A model generated the notes under the pieces. That model had not been told where the DNA came from. It saw only the letters and a program-made list of their open reading frames with translations, and did not search any database. This document shows, piece after piece, positions 36,250-46,814 of a DNA stretch of 64,000 bases (positions are counted from its first letter, which is position 1; every line of letters begins with the position of its first letter). Position numbers and translations under genes: made by a program. The stretch lies in the NCBI GenBank assembly GCA_964036295.1, contig OZ038469.1, forward strand, positions 12,085,591-12,149,590. Reading direction: 5' to 3'. Origin of the DNA: Plumapathes pennacea (Eukaryota; Cnidaria; Anthozoa; Antipatharia; Myriopathidae).

Positions 36250-37944
36250 CTGAAGATAAATTTTTTATTTGAACCTCTCCTCATATGGACGATTTTTACG
36301 ATTTTTCCTTTTTTTTTCCTTCTTTTTTTTTTTTTTTTTGCTATATTTGCTTCATATTATTCAATTTTGCTAACAACAAAAGCAACTCCTGTCCTTAGAA
36401 CGGACGTTTTATGCTCTTAAAGCAAAGCTTACTGGCGCCCTTTCCCCCAACCCACGCCCAAAGTTTCATTACAGAACGTTTTCTTACGTGAGCTTACTTC
36501 GACATCTTTGTATCGGGATTCGTCGTCAACCACGGAATTACACTTTTTGAATTAAGTGCGATTGTCAACCAGGGAATTTGTTTTCAGCTGGGCAACTCAG
36601 AATAACTGAAAGGAACAGACGGTGGCATCCATCTCGCCCTCAAATTTAATCAACACCGGTAAAATTTATGTATGAGAATCTCATTGACAACTCACCTTCA
36701 TACAGGTATCTGTTCTTTGAAACATCTCTACTTTTGTACGGTGGAATTGCTGGGCAAGCTTTCGGAACTCTTTCGAAACAAAACAATCACCATGCACTCT
36801 ACTGTCCAGCGTATGAAGGAGAATGCGAAGACGTGTCAAAATATCCCGCTAAAATTTGAGACTGTGGGGGTGGGGGCTGGGGTTGGTTTGGAACAAGATT
36901 AAAAAAAAAAAAACCCTTAATCGGCCTTTTTGGGCCTTGTCAGCATGGCATAGCTATATTTGGGCTCGGGTTCCTTACATTGTTCGGGTTCCCAGCACAT
37001 TGTGACCTCTATATTACAATTCACAAATGCTCAGTACCGTCACCAAGGATCTCGAACCGGAAGCGTTACGGACGGACGGACAAAAGTGAGAAGCTTATTA
37101 TTATATAGATTTAAATGTCAGTACATTATGACGAAGCCATTGGTGTTCATTTGTTCTTTTTCGGCGGCGTTGTTGCACACAAAGTTTGACCGGACTGAGT
37201 TTCTTCACTAACACGATAATTTTCACATAATTTTTTCAGAATGAAGTGCCAACACCCGGTAGTGTCTTCCTTTTGATGTATAGTTCTAAAATTAAACTTG
37301 TCAATATAGAAGTATTTCTGTATTCCTAATTCAGTCCCAAGCTGACTTGAGTTAGTTAGTGAACGGCAAAACCGTAGTAGAGAAACTTGAATGACATTAC
37401 TTTAATCAGGAAGTGTTCAGTTTACTTGTATATAGCTAAAAGCTATAATAATTATAGCATTAAAAATACTATTGTGTTTTGCTACACCTGTCCTTTCTTA
37501 AAAATTAATTGAGTATGACCTGCTGGTTCAGTTCGCGAATAAAAGAGTCGATTATGTTGGGGCTATTCGACATTGTGAAAAAAAAGTCTACAACTAAAAA
37601 CTGGGTTGCTGTTTGATTCAGATGAAGCTTCGTCAGAGCCAAAAGAAAAACAAAGACGCGTTAGAGGGGAGATGTGAAGCCTAACATAAAAAAATGAAAT
37701 AATTGTTTCATCTGGGATAATTCTGTCATTATACAAAAGCACGCCATGCGTTTTTATGGCTCTGACCTACAGCATAAAATTTTGTTTTCATTTATAGATC
37801 ACGTGCCCAACATGCACATGCGTGCAGTAGGATATTTATTACTTAATGTTTGTGTAAAATTATTGTCATGTTAAAACCGACGCTTTCAGCTCTGGCTAAT
37901 TTTGCTTGAGCAGCTCAGATCACGAAAGGTGGGTTAAACGGGAA
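36250..37944. other. Region between the minus-strand gene and the GPCR
   Basis: No supported exons. Poly-T near 36312-36340, poly-A near 36900-36913, and at 37393-37525 a diverged copy of the repeat found twice downstream of the GPCR. Confidence 0.45.
37393..37525 (+). repeat. Diverged copy of the 135-bp repeat flanking the GPCR
   Basis: It shares GTTTACTTGTATATAGCTAAAAGCTATA, here split by small changes, then TACACCTGTC, with the duplicated units at 39532-39801 and in the same orientation. Confidence 0.6.
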
Positions 37945-38883
37945 ATGGATCTCGGAAATGAAACCGACTTGCCAAAGATTTGCCTTCAGTTTAGCTACAC
38001 CCCTGGGATAGCGTGGATTGATATACTGAATTGTATCGTTTCCGTCCCAACTTCAATAACTGCAACACTGGCGAACCTATTGGTGATTGTTTCGATTTGG
38101 AGGACTCCGTCTCTGCATTTACCATCAAATTTCCTGCTTATGGGACTCGCTTTGTCTGACATGGCCGTCGGTCTGGTCGCTCAACCAATATTCTTTGCGT
38201 TCAACGTCGCCAAGATCAAGGGACTCCCAAGCATGCTCTGTGCCAGCTCCATTTCAAACTATTTGGCAAGTCCTTGCTTTTGTGGTGTATCACTCCTCAC
38301 TCTCACCGCAATGTCTCTGGACAGGTTTATGGCAATACATCTTCATCTCAGATACCAAGAGATCGTGACATCAAAGCGAGTGACCGCGTTGCTCATCCTT
38401 ATTTGGCTTTTTTGCATTCTATATCCGATGCTGTTTATCTGGAACATCAAAGTTACAGACTATTCTGCTGTTGTAATCATCGTGCTCTGTTTCGCCACCT
38501 CGCTGTTTGTTTATTGCAAAACATATTCAGTGATCCGACGTCACCAGGTCCAGATCCACGCTCAGTTACAAGCGATGCAATCAGCACAGCATCAAGAAAA
38601 CAATGAGAACTTTGCACAACTTAAGAACTCGTTAATCAATACGCTTGTTATATATTTTATCTTTTTCCTTTGTTATTTTCCTTATGCTATTATGGCTTTG
38701 ATATCACTATCAAATAACACGACACAAATAGAGGCTTTATATGATGTTGCAGTTTTGCTAATCCACATCAATTCAACCCTAAATCCATTCGTTTACTGTT
38801 GGCTCTATCGACCAATTCGGGCAGCTGTAATCGAAACTGCGATGCATTATTGGCTGAAAATACGTCCACCGTTTCAATCGTGA
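37945..38883 (+). CDS. Rhodopsin-family (class A) G protein-coupled receptor, single exon
   Basis: ATG at 37945 gives a 312-residue protein with a short extracellular N-terminus carrying an N-glycosylation site (GNETD) and seven hydrophobic segments. Class A landmarks: LALSDMAVGL in TM2 (Asp2.50), LCASS at the top of TM3, DRF in place of DRY followed by MAIHLHLRY, ILIWLFC in TM4 (Trp4.50), FLCYFPY in TM6 (Pro6.50, without the CWxP tryptophan), and NPFVYCWLYRP in TM7. The second extracellular loop is very short and lacks the usual cysteine, as in the melanocortin/endocannabinoid/adenosine group. The ligand cannot be predicted. Uninterrupted coding frames are typical of lineage-expanded cnidarian GPCRs. 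An earlier TTG at 37906 extends the frame but has no ATG. Confidence 0.92.
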   Translation: MDLGNETDLPKICLQFSYTPGIAWIDILNCIVSVPTSITATLANLLVIVSIWRTPSLHLPSNFLLMGLALSDMAVGLVAQPIFFAFNVAKIKGLPSMLCASSISNYLASPCFCGVSLLTLTAMSLDRFMAIHLHLRYQEIVTSKRVTALLILIWLFCILYPMLFIWNIKVTDYSAVVIIVLCFATSLFVYCKTYSVIRRHQVQIHAQLQAMQSAQHQENNENFAQLKNSLINTLVIYFIFFLCYFPYAIMALISLSNNTTQIEALYDVAVLLIHINSTLNPFVYCWLYRPIRAAVIETAMHYWLKIRPPFQS

Positions 38884-40176
38884 GGGTCTAGTTTTTGCAT
38901 ATAGAGAGCCATTAGAATGCTCTCATCAATATTTTTTACAACTAATAATAGTCAAACTTTGTTTTTGCCCTCAGGTGAGAAGATACTAGGTCTTCCATGT
39001 TTAAATTAAAGGTCCTCTCGGCACCCAAAGGCTTCAATGTGTGTCTACCTGCGACCCCTCTCGCCCGCGTACTTGACTCTCATAATTTTGGGTGAGTGTG
39101 TGCCGCACGCAGTAATAGTTCTCAAAGGCTACAAATGTCACCACCTGTGTCCTGAAACATATTCCAGACCAAAGAGACAATCTATACGGCTAAGTTGGTC
39201 AATCTTGGGAGTGATCGAAATGGTTAAATTACGAATAGCAGTTTTAGGGTTATATTACGATTATGATTAGTTGTTTTGATGTCCGACCATAAACCTAACC
39301 CTACGCGATTAGCTCTGTTAGCTTCTTTGACCTCATTCCTCATTCCCCGTTTTAGCAACATCGGGCTTGCGACATTACGAACATCTCATTCAACACCGCT
39401 GTTGTCACATGCAATCGACTGGGCTGAGTTCTTTAGAAATGCTATTTTTAAGTACTTAGAATAAACTAAGCGCAGCTAATGTTTTGTATTCCTAAAATTG
39501 AAGTTGACGTGAGGTTAGCGGAAAAATTGAAGACATTGCAGTTTATCAGCGAATGTTTTACTTGTATATATAGTTAAAAGCTATATTATAGCAATAAACA
39601 TCGTCTTTTTGTTACACCTGTCTTGTTTATCTCAACTGAATTATTTTTATGGACTCGAGCTTGAATGACACTGCAGTTTATCAGCGAATGTTTTACTTGT
39701 ATATATAGTTAAAAGCTATATTATAGCAATAAACATCGTCTTTTGTTACACCTGTCTTGTTTATCTGAACTGAATTATTTTTATGGACTCGAGCTTCACA
39801 TATAATAGTTGGAGTATGCTAGCTGCGTCTTCTTTTCGATTGCCGTTCCAGTGTAGTCCTGGTCTGCACTGCCGGTGTCATGATATTCAAATAGAGACAC
39901 AATAAAATCTACTATCGAGAAATTTAGAAGAGACTATGAATCGACTTGATAATTCATTAAAAACTTCAGATAAAAATATCAGCAATTTATAATAATTTCA
40001 AACCTACAAACTTGGGGAATAAATATGTAAAGATGACCCGTTGATAGAAGACCTGTCCAGGCTTCAAAACACGCACATCTTAATTTATGAACGTTATTAA
40101 TTGCAAACGACATAAATTACTATCAATTTTTGTTTTTACAATAACACGTCAGTTTCTCGCTTTGTGATTGGCTAAT
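38884..40176. other. Region downstream of the GPCR
   Basis: Contains the GPCR 3' flank and the tandem 135-bp duplication. No further gene is supported. Confidence 0.45.
39532..39801 (+). repeat. Two near-identical 135-bp tandem copies
   Basis: The units start at 39532 and 39667 and share TTTATCAGCGAATGTTTTAC, the palindromic TATAGTTAAAAGCTATA, AGCAATAAACATCGTC and TTATGGACTCGAGCTT with very few differences. Each contains an AATAAA. Confidence 0.92.
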
Positions 40177-40208
40177 TTTCATGATCAATAAGAGGACAGA
40201 CACATAAA

Positions 40209-41736
40209 ATGATAGCTTGCGTGAGCAAAAACTACGTGAGCAAAATTTACGCGAGCGAAACATTGCGCGAGCAAGCACTCAATATGGACGAAGAGCCACG
40301 TTTTGAACTCGATTTAGGTCTGAATGCTTTCGAAAACTACATTCCGGATTGGAGCAAAGAACCGGAGTGTTCTGATGAAGAACTTCTAGCTTGTGCTGAG
40401 GTTGCCGAGGCCGAACTAGAGAAAAGTGGTCGCTTCGCTACGCTCAATAACAATGAGCTACAGAATATTGTGACAAATGCGGACTCCAAAGGGACAAAAA
40501 GAAATACAAAATGGTTTGTGAAGGCATTTGAAGGTAAATATCAGTTTATTTTTCCTGGTGTTTTTACATGACCTATTAACTGAATATAAACACGAACTAA
40601 AAGTTTGTACGTACCTCGCTTTTACAGATTGGTGTAGCGAGAGGGGCATCAAGAAAACCCTTTTCAACATGACGGTCGCTGAGCTGGACGAAAATCTTCG
40701 CAGGTTCTATGCAGAAGCGAGAACCAAATCAGGCGAGGAATACAGCCGATCCTCGCTCCTGGGTTTCAGAAACTCGGTAGAGCGCCACTTCAATGCCAGT
40801 GGGCGATCTTTGAAACTGACGAAGAATCCGGCTTTTAGCCGAAGCAACAAAATGTTGGAGTCAAAGTTAAAATCCATACGCAGAGCGGGGAAGGAAAACA
40901 TAAAACACAAGCCAGTAATCGAGTCTGAAGACCTACTGAAGCTGAAGAACAGCCCCTTCATGGATCACAGTACGCCCGACGGACTCCTTCGGAAGGTTTG
41001 GTTCACTGTCACTCTGCACTGGTGTCGCCAAGGTTGCGAAGGACAGCGTTCACTTCGCAGTTCCAGCTTTCAGTTTAAGAAGGACGCAGACGGGACTGAT
41101 TATGCAACCATGACACACGAGGAACTAACAAAAAATCACCAAGGAGGATTTAATGACCGGCCCAGCGACGAGAGGCAGACCCGTCTGTACAGCACTGGAA
41201 GGGAAGGCGATGCATTTTCTTGCTTGAAAATGTACCTGTCTAAACTGAACCCCGCACAGGAAGTATTCTTCCAAAAACCGAAAACCAAGTTCGAATGGTC
41301 GGATGCTGTTTGGTTCCAAAACAAGCCTCTGGGGGTTAATCGTCTGTCGACGATTATGAAAGAAATCTCCTTGGGAGCTGGTTTGTCAAAAGTCTACACG
41401 AACCATTCTGTTCGTGCAACAGCCATTACCCTGTGGTCAGATGCGAGCGTTCCAGACCGCCACATCATGAGCATCTCTGGCCATGCTAATGAGCAAAGTT
41501 TGGCGAGCTATAACAGACGGCCCTCCAAAACTCAGCTGAAGAATTGCTCAGAAATTATTTCACGTGCTCTCGAGCAAGGTGGTCAAGCTCCGAGCCAAAG
41601 CGCAACCTTGTCTTCCAGCTCGTCAAGATCGGTGGCTGCGTTGGCGACAAATGGCTCCCTGAACGGGATTTTCAATTCTTGTAACATTGGCCAAGCACAG
41701 GTTTTTATCTTGCCACAAAACACCTCTAATTCTTGA
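40209..41736 (+). CDS. Crypton-like tyrosine recombinase (DUF3504/KCTD1-QRICH1-type), two exons
   Basis: Exons 40209-40533 and 40628-41736, with a GTAAAT donor and TTTTACAG acceptor that keep frame, encode 477 residues. An internal ATG at 40284 (MDEEPRFELDL, better context with A at -3 and G at +4) would give 452. The N-terminus is acidic, then comes a core-binding-like helical part, then the catalytic domain: HWCRQGCEGQRSL (box I Arg region), YTNHSVRATAITLW (HxxR), SISGHANEQSLASYNRR (His and candidate nucleophile Tyr). This is the arrangement of Crypton recombinases and of host genes derived from them. The C-terminal tail is serine-rich. The frame is intact and an AATAAA lies at 41909. Neighbouring 33-bp inverted repeats abut the first ATG. 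It could be an active or recent transposon or a domesticated gene. Confidence 0.85.
40215..40278 (+). repeat. Four imperfect 15-16-bp repeats at the 5' end of the recombinase frame
   Basis: GTGAGCAAAAACTAC, GTGAGCAAAATTTAC, GCGAGCGAAACATT and GCGAGCAAGCACTC follow one another between the inverted repeat and the internal ATG at 40284. They could be 5' UTR or encode VSKNYVSKIYASETL. Confidence 0.75.
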
Positions 41737-41908
41737 ACAATTGTGCAAATTTTGCCGAACTTTCCTTGACTGAGTTTTGCCTTCTTAATTTATTCATGCT
41801 TCAAATGCTCACGTCAAACTGTCATTTTTTAGCCAATGAAATGTCTTGAAATTTAACGTTAACCAATCAGACAGCGTGAAAGTTATTGACAATGATTTTG
41901 TCAGATTG

Positions 41909-41914
41909 AATAAA
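41909..41914 (+). terminator. Polyadenylation signal AATAAA of the recombinase gene
   Basis: AATAAA lies about 170 bp after the stop codon and before the palindrome. Confidence 0.5.
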
Positions 41915-41971
41915 GTGCAGTTTTAGTGCGTGTTTTCCCCGCGTCGTCGCTTGATTTTTGTTATTGTAAAA

Positions 41972-42158
41972 AACAAATTGACGTCAGTTTTTTATGTGTC
42001 TGTCCTCTTATTGATCATGAAACGCGTCATAACATTGTCAAAAAGTTGCGGATCCACTCGGCGAAGCGCCTCGTGGATCCACAACTTTTTGACAATGTTA
42101 TGACGCGTTTCATGATCAATAAGAGGACAGACACATAAAAAACTGACGTCAATTTGTT
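41972..42158. repeat. 187-bp near-perfect palindrome (hairpin)
   Basis: It reads AACAAATTGACGTCAG inward from both ends and continues through ATGATCAATAAGAGG, CGCGTCATAAC and TTGTCAAAAAGTTG. A GGATCCAC / GTGGATCC stem surrounds the small loop near 42065. Only a few mismatches were seen. Confidence 0.93.
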
Positions 42159-44079
42159 AATTTGAGATGAATATATTACCCTAGCACAATCACACTCGCT
42201 TCACAAAATTATAGTTTCACGACGTAAAAAAAACAACTGTTGACTTTGACACACATTTCAACATTTCAATCCATGCGCAACGTGCACCTGCAATTCAAAT
42301 GTGTTGTCAAAACTAGAACTTGTCATATAATAGCTCATATTTAAATAAATATTCAGTTAATGGACTACACAACCTGCTGCTGTACTAGCGCTAATTTTGA
42401 TCAATAAAGGGCGTAGAATTTTGTTGAAGTGGGCATTACTCAGCAAACAAATTGATACTTATAACTTGAATCGACTCAAAGTTGAAATAATTTGAAGCTG
42501 ACGCTTCGAGCGCTGTGCCAATCTCGTACCCAGACCCTTTCGCTGTCTTACGGCGCATGCTCGACGAAAACGAAAGACTCTGGAACAGACCGATTTTTTA
42601 GGCGATCCTGATTGGTTATTTCAAACAATGCAAATACGACCGGAATATCAGCCGGAATTACCAGCGGGCAAACATGGCGGAGTTTTTCACAGGGAACGAT
42701 GAAGTTTGCAGCCACCCAGTTGATTGCATCTGCATCAGGAAGCGAATATAACCAGATACAGCAGTTAACTAGAGTGCAACTTGACCCAGTGATGGCTTTG
42801 CAACCAAATTCTGGCCTTGTTGTACTTAAACGTCATATTCGCGATCGAGCGCTGTTTGACATCAATCGCTTCTCTGATTTTTAAACGAAGGAAGGATCCT
42901 TCCTGTCGATACATTATGTCTTCAGGTAACTTTGAAGCACATTTCTGTCAGCTACAGAACCAGCTGAGAGCGACGAAGCCTTTAGATATTTCTACATTTG
43001 CCATGCTGTCGGATCGGTTAATTGTGTTATGGTCCCGGTAGTTGTGGTACTGAATTGTTTTCTGTGCTTTGTATTTATGCCATGTGTGCAAAGTGTGTGT
43101 AACATTCTTCGCGGGTACAAATTGAACATGCAAACATGACCAGGCTATATGTATATCTGCATGGACAGAGCTGACAAACGAACTGTGCATGCGTGGCCGT
43201 GCAGGCAAGCTTTTTCCCGCGGAAACTGGCGCGGGTGTACGCTCCACTGAGTCCCTTTGTATTTTTTAATTGTGTGGCGAAACATAGCTTCCGGCGGAGT
43301 TTTTTTAAAAAAGTTAAGACGCAGAAGCAAAAGTTAAGCTACAAATTTTTAGAGTTTGCAGTTCAATAGTTTTTCTCTTCCTGAGCTTTTGCACCTACCA
43401 CTTTCCTCCTAGAATTGCTTGACTGAATTATATTTGACACAAAATGAGCCTCACAGTGAAGCAGAGTATAGTAAAGTGTGGTGTCCTTTCCGCTGGTACG
43501 CTGTCTTTGGATCGTACCAGCTGTGAAAGTCGTAGGTAGTATAAAAGGACACTATACTCAAGGTGAAAGAACCGGTGTCACAGCGGATTTTATCCCCCCG
43601 TGAATTTTATCCCCCTAGACTAATTAATATTCAAACGTTTGAGTTGACTTTTTACCAATGCAAGAAAAAAAAATATGGTAAAATTCTTTATGAAAAGTAT
43701 ATATTTTACTAAAAACAAATATTACAGGACACAAAAATTGACTTTATTCCATTATTTTACCAAATGTTAAAGAACATCTTGACGAGACATGAGTGACTTT
43801 CAGATATTTCCCCATAATTTTGGAAGACTTAGTTTGTAAAAGTGTCTTTGTGACAGTAAAGATTGTCTATTCTTCAGTATTCTTACTTCAAAGGAAAACA
43901 CACTGCATTTCCCGAGCTTAATGAAAGTAGCATATTTTACTTACTGAGATAGATCAGGACTAATTCCTAGTAAACAGAGGATTACACTTAGAAGTTTTAC
44001 TACATGTTCAAACTGGGCACAGTTACCATGGTAAAAAACAACTCAAAAAGTACTATTTGCACCATAGTTTATAAGCATC
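42159..44079. other. No supported gene
   Basis: AT-rich DNA. A frame at 42612-42884 looks open but has no similarity or splice support. Near 43481-43558 a palindromic-looking GTGTCCTTT / AAAGGACAC pair suggests another small fold-back. Confidence 0.4.
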
Positions 44080-44575
44080 CATCTGGACGTGGTAATTACA
44101 TGACCAAATGAATATAAAGCCGGACGTGGTAATTACCACCACGGAACGAATCTGAAGCCGGATGGTAATTACCACGACCAAGTGAATCTAAAGCCGGACG
44201 TGGTAATTACCACCACGAAACGAATCTGAAGCCGGACGGTAACTCCACGACCAAGTGAATCTGAAGCCGGACGTGGTAATTACCACCACGAAACGAATCT
44301 GAAGCCGGACGGTAATTACCACGACCAAGTGAATCTAAAGCCGGACGTGGTAATTACCACCACGAAACGAATCTGAAGCCGGACGGTAACTACCACGACC
44401 AAATGAAAATAAAGCCGGACGTAGTAATTACCACCACGAAACGAATCTGAAGCCGAACGGTAATTACCACGACCAAGTGAATCTGAAGCCGGACGTGGTA
44501 ATTACCACCACGGAACGAATCTGAAGCCGGACGGTAATTACCACGACCAAGTGAATCTGAAGCCGGACGAAATAT
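44080..44575 (+). repeat. Satellite array of about 74-bp units made of two related half-units
   Basis: About six to seven higher-order units alternate a 38-bp half (CGGACGTGGTAATTACCACC..., then GAATCTGAAGC) with a 36-bp half (CGGACGGTAATTACCACGAC..., then GTGAATCTAAAGC). The core GTGGTAATTACCAC is a perfect palindrome. Variants differ by single bases. Confidence 0.92.
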
Positions 44576-44824
44576 ACGAAATATAAAAATTCTTGAAAAA
44601 GGTTTGCCAAAGAAAAGAGTTGGTTGGTGAACACTGGTCTGTGGGCTAGGAGACCTCTGAGGAAACCTCTCCTGACACAAGTTCACCGACGAGGCGATTA
44701 CAGTGGGCAAGGGACCACGGACGTCTGCAGGCTGGCCACTGGCACCATGTAATATTTAATGATGAGGCTAGGTTTAAGGTGTACCGCCATGACGGACGTG
44801 TCCGAGTATTCATTCATTCATTCA

Positions 44825-46184
44825 TTTGCGGATTTTTTCTCTTTCACGAGAAGAAATTTTCGCGAATTTTGATTTCAGAGTTAACTGTTGGGAATAAATT
44901 TTTAAGGTGTACCGCCATGACGTTCAGAGTACGTCAACGACGGAACGAGCAGTACCGGCTCACTGTTTACTGAGGTGGTGTTACTGTGTGGCTTACCTTC
45001 TATGGAAGTGGCAAAAGTGACCTGGTATTCCATATTTAATGTCAAGTCTGTACAATGATTAATAACATTGTTTAATCTATAAACGGGTTTATTCTACCTA
45101 AATCCCGTTTTCCCACGCGGCTATATAATCTATACTTACTACATACCTATCCATTGCAGTAATCAAATTGTGCTTACCATGCGTAAAATAGAGTATATCA
45201 CGTTTGAAAATTAGACTCTTAACTGTGCTCCAAAGTGGTCTCAAAACGCAGGAAATGCCATTTCAGAGACTCTAGGGGTGCTTACCATTTGGCTGAAAAA
45301 TCCGTTTGGGATGACCGATGCATGATGGTAAGGGAATTCCCGAATTGCGTGACCAACCGGATGGGATCAGACTTACCATTTGAAGGTTGAAGGTTGTTGA
45401 TGTGCCAACTGGTAAATGTCTTCGCCTACAAAGGGAATTTCGTCGGACACTGAAAACAACAACGGTTTGTGAATTTAGCGGGAAACTTCGCCTCCTGTCT
45501 TTGTTCGATACAGGTCAACTTTGGCCTCGAAATTCTGTTCAAAACAAGAAAATAACTGAATACAAAAGTCAGTAAGATATCTTACCGTTAGCAATTTGGC
45601 ACGAGTGCAAAAGCAGGCCTTCCAAACTTGATTCTGTGTGGAAACACAGACTGCACTGATAGTTGGTGGACGCCATCTTGCAAAACCGCACGAGTGATTT
45701 CTCAAAGAGAAAGATTGGAAACGAAAGAAATTTTCAAATGGTACGGAAAATTCCGGCGGTCCGTTCCATCCGAAAAAAGAGGACTACCTTTGAAGGTACT
45801 CCACAATTTCCAAACGGATTTTCCGGAAATTGCTTGTACCATTTGATCTTCACCCGAAATTTCCGGATTTCTTGTCAAATGGTAAGCACCCTAGATTTCA
45901 AAATTTCCCGGGGGAGGGGACATGCCCGCGAGAAATGGTCATTGAAGATATTTGCTATTTCCAGTGGATCATTGACCGCAGTCCCGGTTCGACCGTGATA
46001 ATTCCTGACCGCTTAGGTTGATTACCAAAAAAGTTGATTTATGCCGGTCCAAGTTTTCTTTGTTTGTCCTTTATTGTTTTAGAAGAGAGAGCCGCGAAAA
46101 TTTATTCCCAACAGTTAACTCTGAAATCAAAATTCGCGAAAATTTCTTCCCGTGAAAGAGAAAAGATCCGCAATCCGCGAAATT
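44825..46184. mobile_element. Putative 1.36-kb element with about 80-bp inverted ends
   Basis: The left end TTTGCGGATTTTTTCTCTTT... AACTGTTGGGAATAAATTTT (to about 44905) recurs in reverse complement at 46093-46184, ending GAGAAAAGATCCGCAA. Only short mismatches were seen. No transposase frame is recognisable inside. A second inverted-repeat element (45272-45894) is nested within it. Confidence 0.7.
45272..45894. mobile_element. Nested MITE with CTAGGG(G)TGCTTACCATTTG ends
   Basis: The left end CTAGGGGTGCTTACCATTTG and right end CAAATGGTAAGCACCCTAG are reverse complements apart from one G. The interior carries several ACCATTTG/CAAATGGTA and TTTCCGGA copies and no coding frame. It lies inside the 44825-46184 element. 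Confidence 0.75.
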
Positions 46185-46814
46185 AAATTGCCGTCAAAAT
46201 TTAATGCCACACGGTATGTTTTTGCCCGCTGTACAGAAAACTCTCTTTTGCATACAGTAATCCTTTTTGGGTATAAGAAGGGCGATGTTATGTTCCCGTC
46301 CTCTAAAGTTATAAGGTATGCTTTCAGTGATTGGTTTAAAAACCTCTGACATGTGGGGGGTGTATAATCATTTAGAAGTTGAGCGAATATCATGAAATCT
46401 GACGTCATAGTTGTCACGTGTAATTACTCTTGCTGCACGATTTTGCAGCTTCTGAAGCCTGTCCGTTTGTGACCCTTTGTTACTGTTTGTTACTAATGTG
46501 ACGCCTTGTTACTGCTTGTTAAGGTTGTCAAGCCTAGTTACTGTTAGTTGCAGGTGTTACTGTTAGCTGGCGGCTTGTTCCTTCGTGTCATACTCCTTGC
46601 GATGACTCACCAAAAATCGGCAAGTACATAGGTATTAGGCGTATAAAGCAAATGGTCATTTATGGTGCTCATACACCCAACGTGGGTAACGTGTTACGCT
46701 ATGTGACGCGTAACAATATACTCTGTAGAAAATTACCAACCCCGTTAGCTTGTCCCCAGGGCCTTCCGATCATCTCTTACACGGGGGACCTGGAGACGAG
46801 GTGATTGAAGCAAT
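46185..46814. other. Upstream region of the CHCHD7-like gene
   Basis: Imperfect TTGTTACTG repeats at about 46475-46575. Otherwise nothing recognised; the promoter and 5' UTR of the next gene should lie here. Confidence 0.45.

Larger units (their letters stand above)
40177..42022 (+). mobile_element. Crypton-like tyrosine recombinase element bounded by perfect 33-bp inverted repeats
   Basis: The 33 bases at 40177-40209 (TTTCATGATCAATAAGAGGA and on to CATAAAA) occur in exact reverse complement at 41990-42022. The second copy is itself the left arm of a 187-bp palindrome (41972-42158), whose right arm repeats the same 33 bases at 42108-42140. The only gene inside is a tyrosine recombinase. Described Cryptons usually lack terminal inverted repeats. 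No target duplication is obvious next to the 33-bp ends. Whether these are the true element ends or a separate fold-back repeat is undecided. Confidence 0.55.

Noticed and set aside
38087-38606. Overlapping plus-strand frames inside the GPCR
   Set aside because: They are out-of-frame shadows of the seven-helix receptor.
40177-42158. A DIRS-type retrotransposon
   Set aside because: A tyrosine recombinase and inverted repeats are present, but no reverse transcriptase or RNase H is found.
42612-42884. Plus-strand 90-residue frame
   Set aside because: No recognised motif, no splice support, and it lies in repeat-rich DNA.
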